Positions 1-6,579 of a stretch of 14,759 nt of DNA are shown here, piece by piece. Under the pieces are notes generated by a model. That model was given only the letters and a program-made list of their open reading frames with translations. It had not been told where the DNA came from and made no database searches. Every line of letters starts with the position of its first letter. The first letter of the stretch is position 1. The position numbers and the translations under genes are program-made. The stretch is from Crocinitomicaceae bacterium (lineage in GTDB: Bacteria; Bacteroidota; Bacteroidia; Flavobacteriales_G; Salibacteraceae), in assembly GCA_018623405.1 (NCBI GenBank), contig JAAZVO010000040.1:1-14759 (forward strand), in the 5' to 3' direction.

Positions 1-50
1 AATAAAGTCGAACTAAAAAAAATAAAAATGGCTATTAAAGAATACTTCAT
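1..50 (-). CDS. N-terminus of an exported protein (partial, runs off left edge)
   Basis: On the minus strand an ATG at 50-48 overlaps the TGA stop of the glycosyltransferase gene as ATGA. The frame stays open for 16 codons to the window edge and reads MKYSLIAIFIFFSSTL. That is one lysine followed by a hydrophobic run with small residues after it, as in the start of a Sec signal peptide. The 4-nt overlap is the usual sign of translational coupling, so this is probably the third gene of a recR-glycosyltransferase operon. The function cannot be told from so little sequence; an exported or outer-membrane protein is the only supported inference. Confidence 0.55.
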   Translation of the reverse strand, partial: MKYSLIAIFIFFSSTL

Positions 51-2002
51 GAGTTACTTAAATTGGTTAGATTATTCAAAAGTATTTTTAAATCTGTACT
101 AACCCTAAAGTTTTTGACGTAACCTAGATTTTTGTCGATTATTTCTTGTTCTGATAAAACAGGAGTTGCACTAATCTGATGTGGCGCAAAAACCCCCTTT
201 TTTATTTTTGGAAGGTATGTTTGTTTTTCATGGGTTTTGCCAAATCCAACCCAGCTTTTTTGCCCAAAAAGCACCTTATAAATATTCTTTAAAGCGGACT
301 TTCTTTTTGCCTGAAATATCATTACAAAAGGAAAAAGTATTAATAAGGTAAATGAAGAAAAAACATCGAATAACCTTTTGTTTCTTTTTGATGTAGAACT
401 AATTAAATTATTAAAATTCAATAAAGTGTAGTATTCACCTGAAGTGTTAATTGAATTGCTTCCAATAATAAAATTTCTATCAGCAGTTGCTATTTTAAAT
501 TCTAAATTCAAAGATGAATAGTGCTCAATAGCTTCAACAATTTCATTGAACTTCATGGTTTTTGAAGAGAATACAACCTCGTTTATTTTAAAAGCCTTTT
601 GAATTTCTTTTAACTCCTTACAAGAGCCTAAATATTGCTCACCCATCTTTTTGTTAGCTGTTGGGCTTACAAAAAATATTTTTGGTTTTAGTCTTGATGT
701 TGATTGTAGAAGGTTTGCTATTTCATTTTTTTCATTTGGTAGCGCAACTATAGCAATGCGTTTTTTAGTAGTTTTTGCTAGTTTAAAATAGCTAAACGGT
801 AGGGTGTTAAACAGACTTCTAGAAATAAATAAATATAGCCAACTACCCAAAATGCTAGATAGCATTACTACTCTTGAAAAGCGATAATCTTCGCTCAATA
901 AAGCATAAATGAATACAATTAAAAATGTTGCTAATAAACCACCTCGGTTAATATACTTTCGCTGAAAGGGCTGATCGTAGCCACCTGTAATCGTTAGGGA
1001 AAATACCCATAGCCAAGGAAAAATTGAATAACCCCAAAAAATTAACTTAGCAGGAAAAACCTTACCTGAGTAACTAGAATACCAAGATTGTAAATAGAAA
1101 AATAAAACGGCTATTAATAAAAGGTCTGTAGCAGGAACAAAAAGAGAGGTAAATAGTCTTCTTAAAATTGCAAGTGTTGCCCTTAGGTAAATAGCTAAAT
1201 TGATAACAAGAGAGTAGAGGTTGGCAGATTGTTTTGTGAAATGGTTTTTGGCAAAAATTATCATAGCCCTGTAAAACACAAAAACATAATTTAATGATCC
1301 TTTTTTTGTGCTTTCTCCCTTGTAATGAATTATTGAAGTATCTGCCAAGTAGTAGTTTTTGTAACCTTCTTTTATTATTCTGTAGCTTAAATCTATGTCT
1401 TCGCCGTACATAAAGTAGGTTTCATCAAGTAAACCGGTTTTGCTAAGTGTTTCATTTCGCATAAACATAAAAGCACCCGATAGTATCTCAATTTGGTGGT
1501 TTTCGTTTTTATCTAAAAAACTAAGATGGTATTTCCCAAACTTTTTTGATTTTGGGAAGAGAGATGAAAGACCAAAAATCTTATAAAATGCTACAGATGG
1601 TGTTGGCAAACTTCTTTTTGATTCAGGTAAAAAGTGGCCTTTACCGTCAATCATTTTTACCCCTAGCGCGCCTGCTTCAGAATGGTTTTCCATGAATCGA
1701 AAGCATTTATCTAGGGTATCTTCTTTTATTACTGTATCAGGATTTAGTAGCAATATATATTTCCCGCTTGCTTCATTAATAGCTTGATTGTTGGCTTTAG
1801 AAAACCCAACATTGGTTTTGTTTTCTATCAGTTTTACCCATTTAAAATGGTTTTTAACCATTTCACAAGAGTCATCCTCAGAATTATTGTCAACCACAAA
1901 AACCTCTACCATTAAATTTTCTGAGGCCTTTAAAACTGCATCTAGGCATTGGGCCAAAAAGAAAGAAACGTTATAATTTACAATTACAATGGAGAGGTCC
2001 AA
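47..2002 (-). CDS. GT2 glycosyltransferase fused to a degenerate WcaJ-like sugar transferase module
   Basis: Membrane glycosyltransferase of 651 residues, probably acting in surface polysaccharide synthesis on the cytoplasmic side. Residues 1-230 form a family 2 domain: SIVIVNYN at 4-11, VVDNNSED at 36-43, NVGFSKANN at 64-72, the metal-site equivalent NPD at 87-89 and YGEDIDLSYR at 199-208, as in rhamnosyltransferase-like GT2 enzymes. About five hydrophobic segments follow between 263 and 396. Residues 412-515 resemble the nucleotide-binding-like domain found in WcaJ-type phosphoglycosyltransferases. The tail starts like a sugar transferase (KRLFDVFSSFTLL, 542-554) and ends like one (SWVGFG at 583-588, YVKNFRVSTDLKILL at 628-642), but the catalytic stretch between is missing. 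The start is TTG at 2002-2000, just after the recR stop. It is the only start that keeps the first GT2 strand. The stop overlaps the next ATG. The GT2 function is confident; the fused module is probably inactive as a transferase. Confidence 0.85.
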   Translation of the reverse strand: MDLSIVIVNYNVSFFLAQCLDAVLKASENLMVEVFVVDNNSEDDSCEMVKNHFKWVKLIENKTNVGFSKANNQAINEASGKYILLLNPDTVIKEDTLDKCFRFMENHSEAGALGVKMIDGKGHFLPESKRSLPTPSVAFYKIFGLSSLFPKSKKFGKYHLSFLDKNENHQIEILSGAFMFMRNETLSKTGLLDETYFMYGEDIDLSYRIIKEGYKNYYLADTSIIHYKGESTKKGSLNYVFVFYRAMIIFAKNHFTKQSANLYSLVINLAIYLRATLAILRRLFTSLFVPATDLLLIAVLFFYLQSWYSSYSGKVFPAKLIFWGYSIFPWLWVFSLTITGGYDQPFQRKYINRGGLLATFLIVFIYALLSEDYRFSRVVMLSSILGSWLYLFISRSLFNTLPFSYFKLAKTTKKRIAIVALPNEKNEIANLLQSTSRLKPKIFFVSPTANKKMGEQYLGSCKELKEIQKAFKINEVVFSSKTMKFNEIVEAIEHYSSLNLEFKIATADRNFIIGSNSINTSGEYYTLLNFNNLISSTSKRNKRLFDVFSSFTLLILFPFVMIFQAKRKSALKNIYKVLFGQKSWVGFGKTHEKQTYLPKIKKGVFAPHQISATPVLSEQEIIDKNLGYVKNFRVSTDLKILLNNLTNLSNS

Positions 2003-2005
2003 AAC

Positions 2006-2623
2006 TTATTTGCTTAAGGTGTTTTCGAAGGGTTGCCTGTTTAATATTGATTTGCCAAGAGTAATTTCATCAGTATATTCTAACTCGTCACCAATACCAA
2101 TTCCGCGGGCAATGGTAGATATGTTTACATTAATTGGAGCTAGCTTTCTGTATAAATAAAAGTTGGTTGTATCTCCCTCCATGGTAGCGCTTAAAGCCAA
2201 AATAACTTCACTTACTTTTTGTTGTTGTAATCTTTCTTCTAAAGAGGCGATGGTTAAGTCAGCAGGTCCAACCCCATCCATAGGTGAAATAAGTCCACCT
2301 AAAACGTGGTATAAACCACGGTATTGTTGGGTAGATTCAATGGCCAAAATATCTCTTATGTCTTCTACCACGCAAATTAGTGATTCATCTCTTTTTGGAG
2401 AGCTACAAATAGCGCAAATATCTAAGTCAGAAAGGTTATGACATTTTTTGCAACGCTTAACATTAGCAACTAACTCTGTAAAAGCTTCAGCAAACTCAAT
2501 GGTTTTTTGTTTGTCTTTTTTTAAGAGATGAAGTGTAAGCCGTAAAGCAGTTCTTCTGCCTATTCCGGGTAGTGAGGCAAAAGCCTCAACAGCATTTTCA
2601 AGATATTTTGAAGGTAAATTCAT
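2006..2623 (-). CDS. recR: Recombination mediator protein RecR
   Basis: RecR acts with RecO (and RecF) to load RecA on SSB-coated single-stranded DNA at gaps in the cytoplasm. With the start chosen here the protein has 205 residues, the usual family length. Visible in order: helix-hairpin-helix LPGIGRRTALRL at 18-29; a C4 zinc finger with Cys58, Cys61, Cys70 and Cys73; a Toprim domain starting ICVVED at 83-88; the family signature YHVLGGLISPMDGVGP at 105-120; and ARGIGIGDELEY near the end. An ATG 15 nt upstream (2638) gives five extra residues. I prefer 2623 because homologues begin MNLPSKYLE-like, and a -7-like box sits between the two ATGs. It heads a minus-strand unit with the glycosyltransferase 3 nt downstream and is divergent from the symporter. 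Confidence 0.96.
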   Translation of the reverse strand: MNLPSKYLENAVEAFASLPGIGRRTALRLTLHLLKKDKQKTIEFAEAFTELVANVKRCKKCHNLSDLDICAICSSPKRDESLICVVEDIRDILAIESTQQYRGLYHVLGGLISPMDGVGPADLTIASLEERLQQQKVSEVILALSATMEGDTTNFYLYRKLAPINVNISTIARGIGIGDELEYTDEITLGKSILNRQPFENTLSK

Positions 2624-2628
2624 TGCTG

Positions 2629-2636
2629 CAAATGTC
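2629..2636 (-). promoter_or_regulatory. Candidate -7 element of recR
   Basis: The minus strand reads GACATTTG, matching seven of eight positions of TAnnTTTG. It ends 5 nt before the ATG at 2623, the same spacing seen for the symporter and msrA. No clear -33 TTG is found 17-25 nt upstream, so the call is tentative. Confidence 0.3.
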
Positions 2637-2716
2637 ATGTAAAATTTAAAAACTATCTGAATAATCTGTTTTTGAAAAGTTTTTTAGCTAGTAAAATTCT
2701 AACACCCGTTTTGCTA

Positions 2717-2724
2717 TTACTTTG
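2717..2724 (+). promoter_or_regulatory. Candidate -7 element of the symporter gene
   Basis: TTACTTTG differs from TAnnTTTG only at its second base and ends 5 nt before the ATG. Transcription starting a few bases downstream would give an almost leaderless mRNA. There is no convincing -33 TTG at normal distance. Confidence 0.35.
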
Positions 2725-2729
2725 ATGCC

Positions 2730-4184
2730 ATGTCTCCTTGGATAATTGTTTTACTAATTGGAGTTTACTTTTTGGTGCTCATTGGCATATCTTTTCTAAC
2801 AGGAAAAGACGACTCTAATGCTGCATTTTTTGTTGGAAAACGCCAATCTCCTTGGTACGTAGTTTCTTTTGGGATGATTGGCGCCTCGTTATCGGGAGTT
2901 ACATTTATATCTGTACCTGGATGGGTGGCAACAAGCCAATTTTCTTACATGCAAATGGTTTTGGGTTACCTTTTAGGGTATATAGTAATCGCATTTGTAC
3001 TGCTGCCACTGTACTACAGGATGAATTTAACATCCATTTATTCATTTTTGGAACAAAGATTCGGAAATAGCTCCTATAAAACAGGGGCTACCTATTTTTT
3101 GATTTCAAGAACCATAGGGGCTTCATTTAGGCTTTACTTGGTGGCTATGGTGCTGCAATTAGCTGTTTTTGAGCCATTAGGCATACAAGTTCACTTTGCT
3201 GTGCCTGTAATATTAACAGTATTACTTATTTGGATTTACACCTTTAGAAGTGGTATAAAAACAATTATTTGGACAGATACCCTACAAACGCTATTTATGT
3301 TGTTAGCGGTGATAATCACAGTGATAATGATAGGTAGCAATTTAAATTGGGGAATAGGAGAGCTTATTGAAAAAGTTGCTGCTAGTGGTTACTCAAAAGT
3401 TTGGTTTTTTGAAGACATTAACGACAAAAGATTTTTTTGGAAACAATTTTTGGCGGGGGCTTTTATTACCATTACCATGACAGGTTTAGACCAAGACATG
3501 ATGCAAAAAAACCTATCGTGCAAAACCGTTGGCGAATCTCAAAAAAACATGCTTTGGTTTGCTGCGGTATTGGTATTTGTAAATCTCTTGTTTTTAGGTT
3601 TAGGAGCATTGCTTTATTTGTTTGCTGAAGTAAAAGGTATACCAATTCCCACAAAAGGCGATGAGCTTTTTCCAATGTTGGCTGTAGGTGGTTATTTAGG
3701 TATTGGAGTAACCATATTTTTTGTTTTGGGTCTAATTGCAGCTGCATACTCAAGTGCAGATTCTGCTTTAACTGCGCTAACCACTTCTTTTTGTGTTGAT
3801 TTTTTAGGCTTTGAGAAAAAAGAAATAAGCAACCAAAAACAGGTAAGGCGTTGGGTTCATATAGGTTTTTCAGCCTTGTTGATAATTGTAATTTTAATTT
3901 TCAATGCTTTAACAGATAAAAGCGTAATAGATGAATTATTTACAATAGCAGGCTATACGTATGGGCCACTTTTAGGAATGTTTGCATTCGGTATTTTTCA
4001 TCAAAAAGCAGTTAAAGGCATTTGGGTACCAATGGTATGTGTGTTAGCTCCGGTAGCTTGTTATTTCTTAAAAGAGTATTCTCCTCAGCTTTTTAGCGGA
4101 TATCAAATTGGTTTTGAGTTGCTTATAATAAACGGGGCTTTAACCTATTTGGGCTTTTGGGGAATTTCGAAAAAGCAGGCTTAG
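2730..4184 (+). CDS. Sodium:solute symporter (SSS family)
   Basis: Inner-membrane secondary transporter of 484 residues that should use a sodium gradient to import a small solute. The substrate cannot be read from sequence: SSS members carry sugars, proline, pantothenate, iodide or sialic acid. About 13 hydrophobic segments are present, the SSS norm. Family marks are GMIGASLSGVTFISVPG at 48-64 in the first core helix and AAAYSSADS at 337-345. The latter corresponds to the helix supplying the serine pair of the conserved Na2 sodium site. The start is ATG at 2730 with a candidate -7 box directly upstream. It is divergent from recR and followed after 95 nt by the DUF922 gene. No substrate-specific catabolic gene is adjacent, so the cargo stays open. 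Confidence 0.92.
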   Translation: MSPWIIVLLIGVYFLVLIGISFLTGKDDSNAAFFVGKRQSPWYVVSFGMIGASLSGVTFISVPGWVATSQFSYMQMVLGYLLGYIVIAFVLLPLYYRMNLTSIYSFLEQRFGNSSYKTGATYFLISRTIGASFRLYLVAMVLQLAVFEPLGIQVHFAVPVILTVLLIWIYTFRSGIKTIIWTDTLQTLFMLLAVIITVIMIGSNLNWGIGELIEKVAASGYSKVWFFEDINDKRFFWKQFLAGAFITITMTGLDQDMMQKNLSCKTVGESQKNMLWFAAVLVFVNLLFLGLGALLYLFAEVKGIPIPTKGDELFPMLAVGGYLGIGVTIFFVLGLIAAAYSSADSALTALTTSFCVDFLGFEKKEISNQKQVRRWVHIGFSALLIIVILIFNALTDKSVIDELFTIAGYTYGPLLGMFAFGIFHQKAVKGIWVPMVCVLAPVACYFLKEYSPQLFSGYQIGFELLIINGALTYLGFWGISKKQA

Positions 4185-4215
4185 ATAGGTTTTTATTAAC
4201 CTCAAGGTTTCTATC
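4184..4215 (+). other. Nested inverted repeats after the symporter gene
   Basis: GATAG at 4184-4188 pairs with CTATC at 4211-4215. Inside, AACCT at 4198-4202 can pair either with AGGTT at 4187-4191 or with AGGTT at 4205-4209, giving two mutually exclusive hairpins. It overlaps the last base of the symporter stop codon and could act as a 3'-end stabiliser or terminator, but no T-tract follows on the plus strand. Confidence 0.3.
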
Positions 4216-4250
4216 AAAAACTAACTATGTAATTCAAAAGGCTTTAAAAC

Positions 4251-4258
4251 TACCTTTA
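4251..4258 (+). promoter_or_regulatory. Candidate -7 element of the DUF922 gene
   Basis: TACCTTTA matches seven of eight positions of TAnnTTTG and leaves a leader of about 21 nt to the ATG at 4280. No -33 TTG is visible at standard spacing. Confidence 0.25.
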
Positions 4259-4279
4259 CCTATTAGAATTTAGTGAAAT

Positions 4280-4846
4280 ATGAAAAAACTACTTCTTTTA
4301 GTACTTCTTTTAGCAAACAGCAGTTTTGTTTTTACCCAAAATGAAGATGATATTTTATGGCATCCTAAAACTCAATTAACTTGGGATGATTTTCAAGGAA
4401 AACCTCAAGCAAACCATTTTGCTGCAGCTTTAACAAATGCATCCATACAGTTTGCAATGAAATTTGAAGACAATGTTTATAAAATTGATACTAGGGTATT
4501 TTTCAAAAAGAAAACATCATGGGTAAAAGAAAAGGGAAAGAACGATTACATTTTAAAACATGAACAAATTCACTTTGATATTTTTGAGGTTTACGCACGC
4601 CGATTTCGAAAGGCTTTGTTAGAATTAGATGCGACTTTGCCGCCCAAAAAATTTAGCAAGAAAATGGTAAAGACTTTCAAGAAACATCAAAAAATGCTTT
4701 TAAAAGCCCAAAAACAATACGATAGAGAAACAGAGCACTCAATAAAAAAAGAGCCACAGGCAGCTTGGAACAGAAAAGTAGAGGAAGAACTCAAAAACAC
4801 TTGGAAATACTCTCATCCTTTCTTAGAAATAAAGTATGGTGTTTAG
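4280..4846 (+). CDS. Exported DUF922-family protein with HExxH motif
   Basis: 188-residue predicted periplasmic or secreted protein. Residues 1-20 form a signal peptide (KK, a leucine run, then FVFTQ). The mature part starts with a tryptophan-rich segment including LTWDDFQGKPQ at 33-43, typical of Bacteroidota DUF922 members. It contains HEQIHFDIFE at 94-103, an HExxHxxxxE pattern with His94, His98 and Glu103 as possible zinc ligands and Glu95 as possible catalytic base. A second conserved-looking stretch, YDRETEH at 147-153, follows. The family has been described as predicted secreted zinc-dependent proteases, but activity is not established here and the substrate is unknown. It is a single gene between the symporter and the heptose genes, with its own candidate promoter. 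Confidence 0.75.
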   Translation: MKKLLLLVLLLANSSFVFTQNEDDILWHPKTQLTWDDFQGKPQANHFAAALTNASIQFAMKFEDNVYKIDTRVFFKKKTSWVKEKGKNDYILKHEQIHFDIFEVYARRFRKALLELDATLPPKKFSKKMVKTFKKHQKMLLKAQKQYDRETEHSIKKEPQAAWNRKVEEELKNTWKYSHPFLEIKYGV

Positions 4847-4861
4847 TAATTCTTAATTTTA

Positions 4862-4878
4862 TTGAAAAGCATTTTCAA
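4862..4878 (+). other. Perfect 7-bp inverted repeat downstream of the DUF922 gene
   Basis: TTGAAAA at 4862-4868 and TTTTCAA at 4872-4878 are separated by GCA. The AT-only stem would be weak and no T-tract follows, so a terminator role is only possible. The rest of the 142-nt gap before hddA shows nothing clear apart from the candidate promoter at 4964. Confidence 0.25.
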
Positions 4879-4963
4879 AAGAATTTAAAGTCAATTTATG
4901 TCTAATGCTTTCAAGCTAATGAATCTAACCTTTTTCTGCACCATACACTTCATCCAATTAAAT

Positions 4964-4971
4964 TACATTCG
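4964..4971 (+). promoter_or_regulatory. Weak candidate -7 element of the heptose gene set
   Basis: TACATTCG matches TAnnTTTG at all but one fixed position and lies 17 nt before the TTG start of the kinase gene. It is the only such match in the gap just upstream of hddA. Confidence 0.2.
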
Positions 4972-4988
4972 CAACAAAATCTATAAGG

Positions 4989-5972
4989 TTGATAATTACA
5001 AGAACCCCATTTAGGATTTCATTTGTTGGTGGAGGCTCAGATTTAGCTAGCTTTTACGAAAGATCTAAAGGTGCAGTTTTAAGCACCACCATCAATAAAT
5101 ACATGTACATTTCTTCTCATAAGTTTTTTGTTGAGTCTAAAACAAGGGTAAAATATTCTAAAACAGAAACGGTAGATAGGCTTGAAGATTTACAGCATCC
5201 TATTTTAAAAACAGTGATGCAAGATTTTGGCATTTCAGGAGGCATAGAAGTAAGCTCCATAGCTGATGTTCCTGCAGGCACAGGAATGGGGTCTTCATCA
5301 TCATTTACCGTTGGGCTTTTGCATAACATGCATGTAATTACAAGGCAATATGCCTCAAAAGAAGCTTTGGCATCAGGAGCTTGCAGGGTAGAAATAGACC
5401 TGTTAAAAGAACCCATTGGCAAGCAAGACCAATATGCGGCTGCTTTTGGTGGATTAAATATCATTGAGTTTAATCCAAACGGTACCGTAAACGTAGAACC
5501 TCTTTTCCTCAAAAAAGAAGTTTATACAAGGCTTCAAGAAAACTTATTGATGTTTTATACAGGCGACCAAAGAAGTGCCTCAAAAATTCTAGCTGAACAA
5601 AATAAAAATACTTCCCAACAAGATAAGTTCAAGGCGCTTCAACAAATGGTAAGTTTAGTGTATGAGCTTAGAGATACACTCTATAATGAAGATTTAAGCA
5701 GTTTCGGAAAACTACTTCATGAAAATTGGTTATTGAAAAAAAGCTTAGCATCCGGAGTTAGCAATCCGGTAATAGATAACGCTTACCAAACAGCAATAGG
5801 TAATGGTGCTTTAGGCGGCAAGTTACTTGGTGCAGGTGGAGGCGGTTTTTTGCTTTTTTATTGCGAAAAACAAAATCAACCTAAGTTAATTGAAGCATTA
5901 AAGCCACTAAAACAATTTGATTTTAAATTTGAGCAGGAGGGAAGTAAACTAATTCACTTTTCAGATGAGTAA
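4989..5972 (+). CDS. hddA: D-glycero-D-manno-heptose 7-phosphate kinase-like GHMP kinase
   Basis: Cytoplasmic GHMP-family sugar kinase of 327 residues. In the GDP-heptose pathway, HddA phosphorylates D-glycero-D-manno-heptose 7-phosphate at C1. Motifs: RTPFRISFVGGGSDL at 5-19, the ATP loop PAGTGMGSSSSF at 95-106, KQDQYAAAFGG at 145-155 containing the conserved Asp147, and the C-terminal GAGGGGF at 281-287. The start is TTG at 4989; no in-frame ATG lies close upstream, and homologues begin exactly at this MIITRTPFRIS-like sequence. The last 8 nt overlap the SIS gene, which encodes the preceding pathway step. GHMP kinases of close sequence can act on other sugar phosphates, so substrate assignment leans on this neighbour. 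No bisphosphatase (gmhB) or nucleotidyltransferase (hddC) gene is in the window. Confidence 0.85.
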   Translation: MIITRTPFRISFVGGGSDLASFYERSKGAVLSTTINKYMYISSHKFFVESKTRVKYSKTETVDRLEDLQHPILKTVMQDFGISGGIEVSSIADVPAGTGMGSSSSFTVGLLHNMHVITRQYASKEALASGACRVEIDLLKEPIGKQDQYAAAFGGLNIIEFNPNGTVNVEPLFLKKEVYTRLQENLLMFYTGDQRSASKILAEQNKNTSQQDKFKALQQMVSLVYELRDTLYNEDLSSFGKLLHENWLLKKSLASGVSNPVIDNAYQTAIGNGALGGKLLGAGGGGFLLFYCEKQNQPKLIEALKPLKQFDFKFEQEGSKLIHFSDE

Positions 5973-6579
5973 AACACAAGAAACAATAGAATGGTATTTA
6001 GGCTTAGTTAAGCAAACCATTGACGATTTAGATAGAAATGAAATTGAAAAAGCCATAGAGCTTTTCATGGATGCTTACAACAACCAAAACACTATTTACA
6101 TTTTTGGAAATGGCGGTAGCGCAGCATCAGCTACCCATGCCTGTGGCGATTTTTTAAAAGGAGCATCATTTGGGCTACCCAAAAGGTTTAGGGTAATGAG
6201 CTTAGTTGATAACTTGCCTGCCATGATGGCTATTGCCAATGATATTTCTTACGAAGAAATTTTTATTGAGCAGCTAAAAAACTTCTTAAAACCGGGTGAT
6301 GTGGTTATTGGTATTTCAGGATCGGGAAATTCTGCCAATGTTGTAAAAGCCATACAATATGGTATTGATAACGGAGCAAGTTCAATTGCCTTCTGTGGTT
6401 TTAAAGGTGGCAAAATAAAAGAAATGGCAGATGTTATTATCCACTCTAAAGCACTAGATATGGAAGTTGCAGAAGATATTCATATGATGGTTTTTAATGT
6501 GATTAAAAAAGAAGTTATGAGAAGGCTTCATGGAGAAAATCCAAGCATGGGCGATGTATATGATAAAAGAATACAGTAA
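5965..6579 (+). CDS. gmhA: SIS-domain phosphoheptose isomerase-like protein (GmhA family)
   Basis: Cytoplasmic sugar-phosphate isomerase-type protein of 204 residues, expected to convert sedoheptulose 7-phosphate to D-glycero-D-manno-heptose 7-phosphate, the substrate of the kinase encoded just upstream. The SIS fold is clear: IFGNGGSAASATHACGDF at 46-63 and GISGSGNSANVVKAI at 116-130. Its ATG lies inside the kinase gene (8-nt overlap), so the two are translationally coupled. Oddity: aligned by eye with E. coli GmhA, catalytic Glu65 corresponds to Asp62 and His180 to Asn178, in the motif EDIHMMVFN where other members carry a second histidine. The family and pathway context are well supported; the exact isomerase activity is less so. 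A related SIS enzyme with another substrate is the main alternative. Confidence 0.8.
   Translation: MSKTQETIEWYLGLVKQTIDDLDRNEIEKAIELFMDAYNNQNTIYIFGNGGSAASATHACGDFLKGASFGLPKRFRVMSLVDNLPAMMAIANDISYEEIFIEQLKNFLKPGDVVIGISGSGNSANVVKAIQYGIDNGASSIAFCGFKGGKIKEMADVIIHSKALDMEVAEDIHMMVFNVIKKEVMRRLHGENPSMGDVYDKRIQ

Noticed and set aside
28..102. Short plus-strand frame of 24 codons starting at ATG 28
   Set aside because: Lies within the end of the glycosyltransferase gene and the start of the next minus-strand gene, and has no promoter or family resemblance.
2163..2441. Plus-strand open frame inside recR
   Set aside because: Mirror of a well-conserved recR reading frame; composition is that of a shadow frame.
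3437..3753. Open frames on both strands inside the symporter gene
   Set aside because: They overlap conserved transporter helices and contain no recognisable domain or start signal.
4862..4878. Inverted repeat as a strong intrinsic terminator
   Set aside because: The stem is almost only A-T and there is no T-tract, so it is listed only as a repeat.
5117..5512. 131-codon minus-strand frame opposite hddA
   Set aside because: Antisense to the conserved GHMP motifs; no family resemblance and proline/serine-rich shadow composition.
6530..6559. Upstream starts for the histidine kinase at 6530 and 6554
   Set aside because: They would deepen the overlap with the SIS gene and put a polar extension before an otherwise clean signal sequence starting at 6560.
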